This document shows positions 1-7,083 of a stretch of DNA of 14,624 bases, piece by piece; position 1 is the stretch's first letter, and each line of letters begins with the position of its first letter. The position numbers and the translations under genes were made by a program. The notes under the pieces are model-generated. The model did no database searches, was not told where the DNA came from, and saw only the letters and a program-made list of their open reading frames with translations. The DNA is from Oscillospiraceae bacterium (GTDB lineage: Bacteria; Bacillota; Clostridia; Oscillospirales; Oscillospiraceae), in the NCBI GenBank assembly GCA_020025615.1, contig JAHHRT010000033.1:1-14624 (forward strand), in the 5' to 3' direction.

Positions 1-952
1 ACGTTCCTGTGGCTCACAAGATCACCGTTACCGGCGATCTGGTTATCACCGAGAACGGTCAGATCACTGTGACCGTGGCTGAGATTCCCGCAGAGCCTTC
101 TACTCACACCGTGAGAGTTACCTATGTGACCGAGTCCGGCCGCAAGGTCAGCTACGAGCGCCTGACGGTTAAGAAGGGCACCAACGTGATCATGCCTTCT
201 GACCTGAAGCGCATCCCCGAGGGCTACAAGCTGGTGAACACCAACGGTCAGAACATCCTTGACAGCACCAAGTCCATTGAGTTCCTGGTCGAGAAGACCA
301 CTTCTCTCACCAAGGACATCCTGGTCAACTATGTGACCGAGGACGGCAAGTTCGTCGCCACCGGCAAGGTGATCGTTCCTGCAAGCGCTACCAGCGTGAA
401 CACCTCTGTCCTGACTGACGTTCCTGTGGCTCACAAGATCACCGTTACCGGCGATCTGGTTATCACCGAGAACGGTCAGATCACTGTGACCGTGGCTGAG
501 ATTCCCGCAGAGCCTTCTACTCACACCGTGAGAGTTACCTATGTGACCGAGTCCGGCCGCAAGGTCAGCTACGAGCGCCTGACGGTTAAGAAGGGCACCA
601 ACGTGATCATGCCTTCTGACCTGAAGCGCATCCCCGAGGGCTACAAGCTGGTGAACACCAACGGTCAGAACATCCTTGACAGCACCAAGTCCATTGAGTT
701 CCTGGTCGAGAAGACCACTTCTCTCACCAAGGACATCCTGGTCAACTATGTGACCGAGGACGGCAAGTTCGTCGCCACCGGCAAGGTGATCGTTCCTGCA
801 AGCGCTACCAGCGTGAACACCTCTGTCCTGACTGACGTTCCTGTGGCTCACAAGATCACCGTTACCGGCGATCTGGTTATCACCGAGAACGGTCAGATCA
901 CTGTGACCGTGGCTGAGATTCCCGCAGAGCCTTCTACTCACACCGTGAGAGT
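1..952 (+). repeat. 417-bp in-frame tandem repeat, two exact copies plus 118 bp of a third
   Basis: Copy 1 is 1-417, copy 2 is 418-834 and copy 3 begins at 835. Read side by side, copies 1 and 2 match at every base, including synonymous positions. Copy 3 matches to 952, differs over a patch of about 34 bp (953-986), then resumes with scattered substitutions. The period is 139 codons, so copy number can change without a frameshift. The window opens exactly in phase with the repeat, so more copies probably lie upstream. Confidence 0.97.
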
Positions 953-1865
953 CAGCTTTGTTAACGCTCTCGGCCGTGAGGTGGGTTACGAGCGCCTGAC
1001 GGTTAAGAAGGGCACCAATGTGATCATGCCTTCTGACCTGAAGCACATCCCCGAGGGTTACAAGCTGGTAAACACCAACGGTCAGAACATTCTGGACAGC
1101 ACCAAGTCCATTGAGTTCCTGGTTGAGAAGGTTCCCCAGAAGAACCAGGTCCGCGTGAACTATGTGGACGAGGACGACAAGCTGGTCGGCTCCGAGATCG
1201 TCATTGCTGAAAGCACCTACTTTGTGAATCAGGAAGACCTGAAGAAGCTGCCTGTCGGCTACGAGTTCGTGTCCATGTCTGCCAATGATGAGGCTGTCAC
1301 CGTTGTGGTGAGAGCGGTTGAGAGAGATTTGGTCATTTGCTACGTCCTCCACGACGGCACCAAGGTCGGTACTGAGACCATCAAGGTCACCAACAAGATG
1401 AATGTTGTCAAAGTTTCTGAGCTCAAGAACGTTCCCGCCGGCTACAAGCTGGTGAACACCAACGACAGAAACATTGTCTCTACCACCAAGTCCCTGGACG
1501 TTCTGGTGGAGAAGGATGTAAAGGACCCCACCGAAAAGGTGATCACCGTCAAGTATGTGACTGCCGATGGCAAGCTGGTTATGACCACCACCATGGTTGT
1601 GGATGCAGATGCCAAGACCGTTAAGGCTTCCGGCCTGAAGGAAGTTCCCTACGGTTTCAACCTGGTTTCCAAGGGCGACCTGGAAATCGACGAGCACAAC
1701 ACCGTCCGCGCCGTTGTGGCAGCTAAGGAGACCGATCCTAAGAAGGATAAGGTGCCCAAGACCGGCGATGACTTCAACGCTGTTATGTGGGCCACGATCT
1801 CTGTGGTCACTATGGCTGCTGCAGCTGCCATGATCAGCCTGAAGATGAAAGCTGAAAACAGATAA
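1..1865 (+). CDS. Repeat-rich cell-wall-anchored surface protein, 3' part (5' end outside window)
   Basis: The reading frame is already open at base 3 and continues from upstream; the GTG at 9 is not a true start. About 620 C-terminal residues are visible. They consist of roughly 60-residue modules with the pattern V-x-V-x-Y-V-x-x-D/S-G-x-x-V, then L-K-x-x-P-x-G-Y-x-L-V, then a closing V-E-K or similar strand. This resembles MucBP/beta-grasp-like surface repeats, although the family assignment is inference. Two modules make a 139-residue super-repeat, present in two exact copies and a third partial one, followed by four more diverged modules. The C-terminus is a sorting signal: VPKTG (1752-1766), a hydrophobic stretch of about 20 residues, and a basic tail (KMKAENR). 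Class B sortases of clostridia such as C. difficile SrtB are known to use (S/P)PxTG motifs, and a class B sortase follows immediately. The protein is probably a wall-linked adhesin or stalk; its ligand is unknown. Confidence 0.9.
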   Translation, partial: VPVAHKITVTGDLVITENGQITVTVAEIPAEPSTHTVRVTYVTESGRKVSYERLTVKKGTNVIMPSDLKRIPEGYKLVNTNGQNILDSTKSIEFLVEKTTSLTKDILVNYVTEDGKFVATGKVIVPASATSVNTSVLTDVPVAHKITVTGDLVITENGQITVTVAEIPAEPSTHTVRVTYVTESGRKVSYERLTVKKGTNVIMPSDLKRIPEGYKLVNTNGQNILDSTKSIEFLVEKTTSLTKDILVNYVTEDGKFVATGKVIVPASATSVNTSVLTDVPVAHKITVTGDLVITENGQITVTVAEIPAEPSTHTVRVSFVNALGREVGYERLTVKKGTNVIMPSDLKHIPEGYKLVNTNGQNILDSTKSIEFLVEKVPQKNQVRVNYVDEDDKLVGSEIVIAESTYFVNQEDLKKLPVGYEFVSMSANDEAVTVVVRAVERDLVICYVLHDGTKVGTETIKVTNKMNVVKVSELKNVPAGYKLVNTNDRNIVSTTKSLDVLVEKDVKDPTEKVITVKYVTADGKLVMTTTMVVDADAKTVKASGLKEVPYGFNLVSKGDLEIDEHNTVRAVVAAKETDPKKDKVPKTGDDFNAVMWATISVVTMAAAAAMISLKMKAENR

Positions 1866-1896
1866 TCCTTTCGCATAGTACAGTCCCCCTGGGAAA

Positions 1897-1930
1897 AGCG
1901 ACGGTCGGTATATCCCTCCGTCGTTTTTTT
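1897..1930 (+). terminator. Rho-independent terminator after the surface protein
   Basis: Stem CGACGG (1899-1904) pairs with CCGTCG (1918-1923), with flanking A-U pairs, and is followed by seven T residues (1924-1930). It lies 33 bp after the stop codon of the surface protein and 53 bp before the sortase. No convincing promoter lies between it and the sortase, so the sortase may depend partly on readthrough. Confidence 0.85.
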
Positions 1931-1982
1931 CCTTATATCGTTGGAAAAAACTGAGAGCTGAATCAGGGAAGGTTAGAAAAAT

Positions 1983-3020
1983 ATGAGTATGTATTCTTCA
2001 AACGGAAGATATTCCTCTCGAAAATCGGATGAACGGAAAAATCCCCAGCGCACCGGGCAGAACAGCAGAATGTCCCGGCCTGAGGAGAGAGCGGAGTATC
2101 GCAATTATGAAACACAGAGACCTTATGCACCGCCCCAGCCGGTCAGACGAAGACCCCCGAAGAAGAAAAAGAAGTCCGGAGCGATCATGTATACCTTGCT
2201 GACAGTGGTTTTGATCCTGGCATCGCTGACACTGCTGTATACACTGCGTCGGGTCGCAGCTTTGCGGCAGGAGACCCAGGCCATGGAGGCGCGGTCCGAG
2301 CAGGTCCACGCCATTGAGCAGCAGTACCCGGAGCTGACGGAGCACCAGGAGCTGCCTGTGGCTCCTGCGGCGCAGTCGGTTGAGGAGCTGCCGGATGTGT
2401 ACTCCAACTTCATCGCCTATCGTGAGCCGGGAGAATTTGAGTATATGCTGCCGCAGTACTCCTCGCTGTATGCGGAAAATAATGATATGTTCGGCTGGCT
2501 CAGAATCGAAGATACCAGAATTGACTATCCCGTCATGTACAGCCCGGAGGAGCCGGAAAAGTATCTCCACACGGATTTTGCAGGGAACGACGCTTTCAGC
2601 GGCACGCCCTTCCTGGACGGCGCCTGTAACTTTGACAGCGACCAGCTCCTGATTTATGCCCACAATATGAAAAACGGAACCATGTTCCGGGACCTCTATC
2701 AGTATGAGAACCGGGACTTTTGGGAGGCACACCCTGTCATCTATTTCGATACCCTGTACGACCAATACAGATTTGAAGTGATGGCGGTGCTGTACGACAA
2801 GGTCTATTACAAGACGGACGACTGCTTTAAGTTCTATCAGTTTATCGATGCAGAGGATCAGCTTGCCTATGATGAGGCTGTGGCCTACTACAAGGAGCAC
2901 GCGCTGTACGATACTGGGGTTACGGCCCAATATGGTGACCAGCTGCTGGCACTTGTGACCTGTGCCTACCAGACAGAGGACGGCAGATTCGTTGTAATCG
3001 CCAGAAAGGTGAACGACTGA
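1983..3020 (+). CDS. srtB: Class B sortase
   Basis: Membrane-bound cysteine transpeptidase that cleaves a sorting motif and joins the protein to peptidoglycan. The 345 residues comprise a long basic, Arg/Pro/Lys-rich cytoplasmic segment (1-66), one membrane span (about 67-88), a linker, and the sortase domain (about 140-345). Catalytic residues are visible: His227 in IYAHNM, Cys327 in LVTCAY and Arg335 in DGRFVVIARK. The Cys/Arg spacing and the closing VVIAR motif are those of class B. The start at 1983 is preceded by GGGAAGG (1966-1972), 10 nt away; an ATG two codons later is an alternative. The gene follows a VPKTG-bearing surface protein, which is its probable substrate. At 345 residues it is longer than many SrtB proteins because of the N-terminal segment. 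Confidence 0.95.
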   Translation: MSMYSSNGRYSSRKSDERKNPQRTGQNSRMSRPEERAEYRNYETQRPYAPPQPVRRRPPKKKKKSGAIMYTLLTVVLILASLTLLYTLRRVAALRQETQAMEARSEQVHAIEQQYPELTEHQELPVAPAAQSVEELPDVYSNFIAYREPGEFEYMLPQYSSLYAENNDMFGWLRIEDTRIDYPVMYSPEEPEKYLHTDFAGNDAFSGTPFLDGACNFDSDQLLIYAHNMKNGTMFRDLYQYENRDFWEAHPVIYFDTLYDQYRFEVMAVLYDKVYYKTDDCFKFYQFIDAEDQLAYDEAVAYYKEHALYDTGVTAQYGDQLLALVTCAYQTEDGRFVVIARKVND

Positions 3021-3060
3021 CTGCCTTTCCCGGCACAAGATCCATTTTGCAAATCCATTC

Positions 3061-3096
3061 TTCCCAGCCGGACTCCCCGGCTGGGAATTGATTTTA
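3061..3096 (+). terminator. Rho-independent terminator after srtB
   Basis: A perfect 11-bp stem, TTCCCAGCCGG (3061-3071) with CCGGCTGGGAA (3077-3087), has a 5-nt loop and is followed by the T-rich run TTGATTTTA. It lies 41 bp after the sortase stop codon and separates it from the azlCD unit. Confidence 0.85.
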
Positions 3097-3141
3097 CCGC
3101 CTCAGAATACGGCATTTGCCCAAATTCGTTCCAGAGAAATC

Positions 3142-3170
3142 TTGCCAAAAACACCGGAAACTGCTATAAT
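3142..3170 (+). promoter_or_regulatory. Sigma-A-type promoter for the azlCD unit
   Basis: TTGCCA (-35, 3142-3147), a 17-bp spacer, and TATAAT (-10, 3165-3170) preceded by TG at 3162-3163 (extended -10). Transcription would start near 3177, about 28 nt before the small ORF at 3205. Confidence 0.75.
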
Positions 3171-3204
3171 AGGCCGAAATAAAATCAACGGGGGCGCATA
3201 TCAT

Positions 3205-3360
3205 ATGGAACGAGGAGATTACCTCTGCCGGCAGCACATTCCGATTCTTCGGGAAGAACGGTATGCTGCAATGGACAGCACCGTGAACAACATGAGATGG
3301 GGAGCAGGGCGGAAGACGGACCGCACCATCCCGGAGCTCATGCTGCACAGCGAGCCATGA
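3205..3360 (+). CDS. Small hypothetical protein (51 aa) translationally coupled to azlC
   Basis: This 51-codon frame begins with MERGDYLCRQ and ends with MLHSEP. It sits right behind a good promoter, has a G-rich ribosome binding site (GGGGG, 3190-3194) 10 nt before its ATG, and its stop codon overlaps the likely azlC start (ATGA at 3357-3360). Codon use resembles the neighbouring genes. The azlC start itself has only a poorly spaced GGAG (3333-3336), which suggests that translation of this small ORF feeds azlC. The peptide is hydrophilic and charged with no obvious membrane segment; I do not recognise a family. It could be a leader peptide or a small partner protein. Alternatively it is not translated as such and azlC starts at the in-frame ATG at 3297, adding 20 residues. 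Confidence 0.45.
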   Translation: MERGDYLCRQHIPILREERYAAMDSTVNNMRWGAGRKTDRTIPELMLHSEP

Positions 3361-4061
3361 AGACCAGAGAATATCGGTTGGGCGTTCGGCAGGGCTTCCC
3401 GGTGGGGATGGGCTATTTTTCCGTCAGCTTTGGCTTCGGTGCCATGGCAGCAGCCCAGGGAATTACCCCCGGCGGGGCGGCACTGCTCTCTGCCACCAAC
3501 CTCACCAGCGCAGGCCAGTTTGCCGGACTGACCATGATCCTGGCGCGGGCCGGGCTGTGGGAGGTCATTCTCACCACCCTGGTCATCAACAGCCGCTATG
3601 CCCTTATGAGCCTGGCCCTCAGCCAGCGGATGGGGGAGAAGGTCGGCCTGCTGGCCCGGATGCTGACTGCGTTTTTTAACACCGACGAGATTTTCGCCTT
3701 GGCAATGGCAAGCCATGAGCCCCTGACCTGCCCGTACCTACTGGGTCTGGGCACACTGCCGCTGATTGGCTGGACGGGCGGAACCCTGCTGGGTGCTATG
3801 GCGGGCTCGGTGCTGCCGCTGAATTTTCGGACAGCGCTGGGCGTTATGCTCTATGGAATGTTTGTCGCCATTGTGGTTCCCCCGGCGCGGCGGGAACGCC
3901 CGGTGCTCATGGTGGTTGTGGCAGCTCTGGTGATTAGCTGCCTGTTTTCCTGGGTGCCCCAGCTGCATGGAATCACGCCGGGCGCTGCTATTGTTGTATG
4001 CACCGTAGGTGCAGCGGGACTGGGAGCGGTCTGCTTCCCCATTGAGGAGGAAGCAGAATGA
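3357..4061 (+). CDS. azlC: AzlC family branched-chain amino acid exporter, large subunit
   Basis: Integral membrane protein of 234 residues, the usual length for AzlC. It forms an exporter with AzlD; in B. subtilis the pair confers resistance to the leucine analogue 4-azaleucine. Family signs are an N-terminal GFPVGMGYFSVSFGFGAMA segment, the SAGQFAGL stretch near residue 51, and VILTTLVINSRYALMSLAL near 70-88, followed by several hydrophobic helices. The start at 3357 is chosen because MKTREYRLGVRQG matches where the family usually begins and because the ATG overlaps the preceding stop. An ATG at 3297 would add 20 residues that look unlike the family. The 3' end overlaps azlD by 4 nt. Confidence 0.9.
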   Translation: MKTREYRLGVRQGFPVGMGYFSVSFGFGAMAAAQGITPGGAALLSATNLTSAGQFAGLTMILARAGLWEVILTTLVINSRYALMSLALSQRMGEKVGLLARMLTAFFNTDEIFALAMASHEPLTCPYLLGLGTLPLIGWTGGTLLGAMAGSVLPLNFRTALGVMLYGMFVAIVVPPARRERPVLMVVVAALVISCLFSWVPQLHGITPGAAIVVCTVGAAGLGAVCFPIEEEAE

Positions 4062-4369
4062 ATTTTTATGGATACGTTCTGGCAATGGCGGTGACCACCT
4101 ATCTCATTCGGGTCCTGCCGATGACCTTGTTTCGCAAGCCCATCCGCAGCCGCTTCCTGCGCTCCTTTCTCTACTATGTGCCCTATGCCTGCCTTGCGGC
4201 AATGACCTTCCCGGCAATTCTGGGAAGTACAGCGTCTGCGCTGAGCGGTGCAGCGGCTCTCGCAATGGCAATTTTCCTGGCATTTCGGGGAAAAAGCCTC
4301 ATTGCTGTAGCCCTGGCAAGCTCTGGGACGGTTCTGGCGGTGGAATTTATTCTATCCCTGATTTCTTAA
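4058..4369 (+). CDS. azlD: AzlD family branched-chain amino acid exporter, small subunit
   Basis: This 103-residue membrane protein is the usual partner of AzlC and has the usual length. The N-terminal helix carries the typical TYLIRVLPMTL pattern (about residues 13-23), followed by a basic loop and three further hydrophobic segments. It starts inside the end of azlC (ATGA overlap) with a strong AGGAGG site (4045-4050) 7 nt upstream, so the two subunits are probably made in balance. No clear GC-rich terminator follows; only AT-rich palindromes at 4370-4396 are seen. Confidence 0.9.
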   Translation: MNFYGYVLAMAVTTYLIRVLPMTLFRKPIRSRFLRSFLYYVPYACLAAMTFPAILGSTASALSGAAALAMAIFLAFRGKSLIAVALASSGTVLAVEFILSLIS

Positions 4370-4396
4370 GAAAATATTATTTTCATCTATGAAAAT
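4370..4396. repeat. Overlapping AT-rich palindromes after azlD
   Basis: GAAAATA-T-TATTTTC (4370-4384) and ATTTTCAT-CT-ATGAAAAT (4379-4396) share their middle bases, so only one can fold at a time. The position is directly after the azlD stop codon and about 40 bp before the next -35 box. They could be a weak terminator or a protein-binding site; nothing decides between these. Confidence 0.4.
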
Positions 4397-4437
4397 TGCG
4401 GGTTTGTGAACTTATTGTTTCAAAATTCAGATACCCC

Positions 4438-4466
4438 TTGACTTGCTTTTTCGCATCTGATATAAT
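4438..4466 (+). promoter_or_regulatory. Strong sigma-A-type promoter for the VanZ-DUF4358-MBOAT-DHHW unit
   Basis: TTGACT (4438-4443), a 17-bp spacer, and consensus TATAAT (4461-4466) with an extended -10 TG at 4458-4459. Transcription would start near 4473, leaving a leader of about 60 nt. Confidence 0.85.
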
Positions 4467-4483
4467 CGCGCAAGCGAAGAAAA

Positions 4484-4525
4484 GGAAGGCCCGAAAGTCA
4501 TTTTGGACCTTCTGGGAAAGGAAGG
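4484..4525 (+). promoter_or_regulatory. Leader with two mutually exclusive hairpins around the ribosome binding site
   Basis: The string AAAGGAAGG occurs twice, at 4481-4489 and at 4517-4525; the second copy is the ribosome binding site 7 nt before the GTG start. CCTTC at 4508-4512 lies between them and can pair with GAAGG of either copy. Pairing with the downstream copy would hide the ribosome binding site; pairing with the upstream copy (extended by CC/GG across one mismatch) would free it. This is a possible translational switch, but the stems are short and no ligand class is recognised. Confidence 0.3.
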
Positions 4526-4532
4526 CTAACAC

Positions 4533-4994
4533 GTGAGAATCAAAAATCAGAGGATCCTGTGTGCCTGTCTGGTAGCCCTCAATCTTGTCTTTATCTGGGG
4601 AAATTCCCTGCTGCCCGGCTCTGTATCCGGGGATATGAGCAGCGGTATTCTTGCTTATATTGAGGAGATTTTGGGGGAGTACTGCCACATCGGAGAATTC
4701 TTCCTTCGGAAGCTGGCTCACTTTTCAGAGTTTGCCATGCTGGGACTGCTGCTTAGCTGGCTGTTCCTGCTGCTTCGGCAGGAAGGGATTCACCGATTTA
4801 CCCTGCCGCTTCTGTGCGGCATGATTGCAGCCTGTGTGGATGAGACGATCCAAGTCTTTTCCCCTCAGCGGGGGCCCAGCGTAATCGATGTATGGATTGA
4901 TACGGCCGGTGTCACTGCAGGCGTGCTGCTTCTGCTGCTGGGGCACTTCCTCTTCGTAAAAAACCATTCCAACAATGGAGGAAACACAAAATGA
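4533..4994 (+). CDS. VanZ-like family membrane protein
   Basis: The 153 residues have about four hydrophobic segments (roughly 9-26, 66-82, 90-103 and 122-142). VanZ-family signature residues are visible: RKLAHFSEFAMLG (residues 59-71, His63 and Glu66), DETIQVFSPQRG (103-114) and a following Asp119 in VIDVWIDTAGV. VanZ contributes to teicoplanin resistance in enterococci, but most VanZ-like proteins have no established activity, so no resistance role is claimed. The GTG start is preferred because AGGAAGG (4519-4525) lies 7 nt upstream. The gene overlaps the following lipoprotein gene by ATGA, which points to a joint function at the membrane. Confidence 0.88.
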   Translation: MRIKNQRILCACLVALNLVFIWGNSLLPGSVSGDMSSGILAYIEEILGEYCHIGEFFLRKLAHFSEFAMLGLLLSWLFLLLRQEGIHRFTLPLLCGMIAACVDETIQVFSPQRGPSVIDVWIDTAGVTAGVLLLLLGHFLFVKNHSNNGGNTK

Positions 4995-5626
4995 AAAAGT
5001 TTGCATTTTCTACGCTCACCGTCGCTCTGATGCTGGCCCTGCTGGTTGGCTGCGGCAAGAAGGACCCTGTCGAGGTTCCCACCACCCAGGCTCCCACCAC
5101 TGAGGCTGTGACCCAGCCCGTTGAGACCGATGCCGTTACCGAGAGCACCGATGCTGCCGAGACCACTGCCGGCACCATGGACGCCACTGAGGCCGTGGAG
5201 GCCACCGAGCTGGAGAAGCTCATGGATTCCCTCTATGCTGCTCACGGCGAAATTGACCTGCCCCTCATGAGCAATGTGCTGGATCTTAACGACGCTGACG
5301 CAGTGAAGTACAACACCGGCCTGGCTGCCGGCGACAAGCTCTCCGAGGTTGTTGTTTCTGAGCCTATGATGGGCCAGGCTTACTCCCTGGTTCTGGCTAA
5401 GGTCAAGGATGCTGCTGACGCTGAGGCAGTGGCAAAGGAGATGTTCGAGAACATCGACACCAGAAAGTGGGTCTGCGTGGAAGCAGACACCAAGACCGCT
5501 GCGTTCTCCGGCGATACCGTGATGTTCTTCATGGTAAGCTCTGACTTTGCCGATCTTGTCAGCACTGAGTCCGTTATGGAGGCCTTTAAGACCGTCGCAG
5601 GCGGCGAGGTTACCGAAATCGGCTAA
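4991..5626 (+). CDS. DUF4358 lipoprotein
   Basis: The 211-residue exported lipoprotein has a short basic N-terminus, a hydrophobic core and the lipobox LVGC with the lipidated Cys at residue 21. A Thr/Glu/Ala-rich flexible linker follows (about 28-75), then a compact domain (about 78-211) that resembles DUF4358: LMDSLYAAHGEIDLP, the Y-N-T-G-L segment and a closing EAFKTVAGGEV stretch. DUF4358 proteins are often found beside MBOAT and DHHW genes in clostridia, as here, but their biochemical role is not known to me. The start overlaps the VanZ-like stop codon. A strong terminator follows at once, so this protein is probably made in excess of the downstream acyltransferase. Confidence 0.85.
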   Translation: MKKFAFSTLTVALMLALLVGCGKKDPVEVPTTQAPTTEAVTQPVETDAVTESTDAAETTAGTMDATEAVEATELEKLMDSLYAAHGEIDLPLMSNVLDLNDADAVKYNTGLAAGDKLSEVVVSEPMMGQAYSLVLAKVKDAADAEAVAKEMFENIDTRKWVCVEADTKTAAFSGDTVMFFMVSSDFADLVSTESVMEAFKTVAGGEVTEIG

Positions 5627-5633
5627 TGACTGC

Positions 5634-5670
5634 AAAAATGGCAGCGGACATCAGTCTGCTGCCATTTTTT
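5634..5670 (+). terminator. Rho-independent terminator inside the operon, just before the MBOAT gene
   Basis: Twelve pairs, ATGGCAGCGGAC (5638-5649) with GTCTGCTGCCAT (5654-5665) and one G-U, have a 4-nt loop and are followed by six T residues (5665-5670). A-U pairs extend the base. The T run ends 3 nt before the MBOAT ribosome binding site (AAGGAG, 5674-5679), and there is no room for a promoter between them. It probably trims transcription of the downstream genes rather than ending the operon. Confidence 0.9.
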
Positions 5671-5689
5671 ATTAAGGAGAGAAGAGAGT

Positions 5690-7072
5690 ATGCTGTTTTC
5701 CAGTATCCCGTTTCTGTATTACTTTCTCCCGGCGGTGCTGATTCTCTATTTTATCAGCCCCCGGCAGCTGAAAAACACGGTGCTTCTGCTGACCAGCCTG
5801 ATTTTCTACGGCTGGGGAGAACCGAAATATCTATTTCTGATGATTGCCACCATCCTGACCTTCTACGGCTGCGGCCTTGCCATGGGAAAATGCAAATCCC
5901 AGAAGGGGAAGAAGGCCTGGCTGATTGTTTCCGTTGTGGTGGGACTTGGCCTGCTGGCTGTGTTCAAGTATGCGGATTTCTTTATCGGCTCCTTCAATGC
6001 GGTGACAGGTCTGAGCATCCCATTCTTACGGCTGGCCCTGCCCATCGGCATCAGCTTCTACACCTTCCAGTCCCTCAGCTATACCATTGATGTGTATCGG
6101 GGCAACGTGGCGGTGCAGAAAAATCCCATCAGCTTCGGTGCCTATGTGGTGCTGTTCCCGCAGCTCATTGCCGGCCCCATTGTCCGCTATGTGGACGTGG
6201 CCCAGGAGTTGGAGCACCGGACCCACAGCTGGGAGAATTTCGCCCTGGGTATGCGGCGGTTCCTGGTGGGCCTTGGCAAGAAGATTCTCCTTGCCAATCA
6301 GTTTGGCCTGCTGGTGAATACCTTCCGATCCTCCGGGGAAAAGTCTCTGCTGTTCTATTGGATCTATGCCGTGGCCTTTATGATGCAGATTTACTTCGAT
6401 TTTTCCGGCTACTCCGATATGGCAATCGGTCTGGGCCGAATCTTCGGATTCCATTTTATCGAGAACTTCAACTATCCCTATCTGTCGAAAAGCGTTTCCG
6501 AGTTCTGGCGGCGGTGGCATATGAGCCTGGGCAGCTGGTTCCGGGACTATGTCTACATCCCCTTGGGGGGAAACCGGGTGAGCCGGGGACGCTGGGTGTT
6601 TAACATCCTGGTGGTCTGGATGCTCACCGGCCTGTGGCACGGTGCCAGCTGGAACTTTGTCCTCTGGGGCCTGCTCTTTGCGCTGCTGCTTATGGCGGAA
6701 AAGTACCTGCCCCTGGATAAGCTTCCGACAGCTGTGCGCCATGTGTATGTGCTGCTGGCGGTGCTGTTCAGCTTCGTGCTCTTTAACGCCGCGGACCTCA
6801 CCCAGGCGGGACAGGATTTCCTGGGCCTTCTGGGATTGGGCGGGGTGCCTGTGGTCACAGCGGAGTCCCTGTACTATTTCAGAAGCTATGGCGTTTTGTT
6901 CCTGGCGGGTATTGTGGGTTCTACCCCCATTGTCCGCAACTGGGCGAAGAAGTTTGAGAACACCACGTGGATGGCGGTGATTGAGCCTGTGTTCCTGCTG
7001 GGAATGTTGATTCTGTGCACGGCCTATCTGGTGGACGGCTCCTTCAACCCCTTCCTCTACTTCCGATTCTGA
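5690..7072 (+). CDS. MBOAT family O-acyltransferase (AlgI/DltB-like)
   Basis: The 460-residue polytopic membrane protein is the usual length for AlgI/DltB-type acyltransferases, which carry an acyl group across the membrane to an extracytoplasmic polymer. Family motifs are the N-terminal FLPAVLILYF and FYGWGEPKYL segments, SYTIDVYRG (about 130-138), LFPQLIAGPIVRY (155-167), FDFSGYSDMAIGLGR (236-250) and FWRRWHMSLGSWFRDYVYIP (272-291). The catalytic-type His317 is in LTGLWHGASWNFVLWG. The start has AAGGAG 10 nt upstream. The DHHW gene follows after 11 nt; AlgI-AlgJ/X pairs work the same way in alginate acetylation. The acceptor polymer here is unknown (capsular polysaccharide, teichoic acid-like polymer or peptidoglycan-associated glycan), and the acyl donor is presumed to be acetyl by analogy. 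Confidence 0.93.
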   Translation: MLFSSIPFLYYFLPAVLILYFISPRQLKNTVLLLTSLIFYGWGEPKYLFLMIATILTFYGCGLAMGKCKSQKGKKAWLIVSVVVGLGLLAVFKYADFFIGSFNAVTGLSIPFLRLALPIGISFYTFQSLSYTIDVYRGNVAVQKNPISFGAYVVLFPQLIAGPIVRYVDVAQELEHRTHSWENFALGMRRFLVGLGKKILLANQFGLLVNTFRSSGEKSLLFYWIYAVAFMMQIYFDFSGYSDMAIGLGRIFGFHFIENFNYPYLSKSVSEFWRRWHMSLGSWFRDYVYIPLGGNRVSRGRWVFNILVVWMLTGLWHGASWNFVLWGLLFALLLMAEKYLPLDKLPTAVRHVYVLLAVLFSFVLFNAADLTQAGQDFLGLLGLGGVPVVTAESLYYFRSYGVLFLAGIVGSTPIVRNWAKKFENTTWMAVIEPVFLLGMLILCTAYLVDGSFNPFLYFRF

Positions 7073-7083
7073 GAGGTGAGCAT

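Noticed and set aside
1..952. Long exact repeats considered as a CRISPR array or mobile repeat
   Set aside because: The units are 417 bp, in frame, adjacent with no spacers and code for protein modules; this is internal protein repetition.
1998..3038. 346-codon frame on minus opposite srtB
   Set aside because: Antisense to a complete class B sortase; no recognisable domain or ribosome binding site.
7015..7083. Upstream in-frame extension of the DHHW gene
   Set aside because: It lies inside the MBOAT gene and has no ribosome binding site; ATG 7084 has GAGAGG 7 nt upstream and begins the signal anchor.
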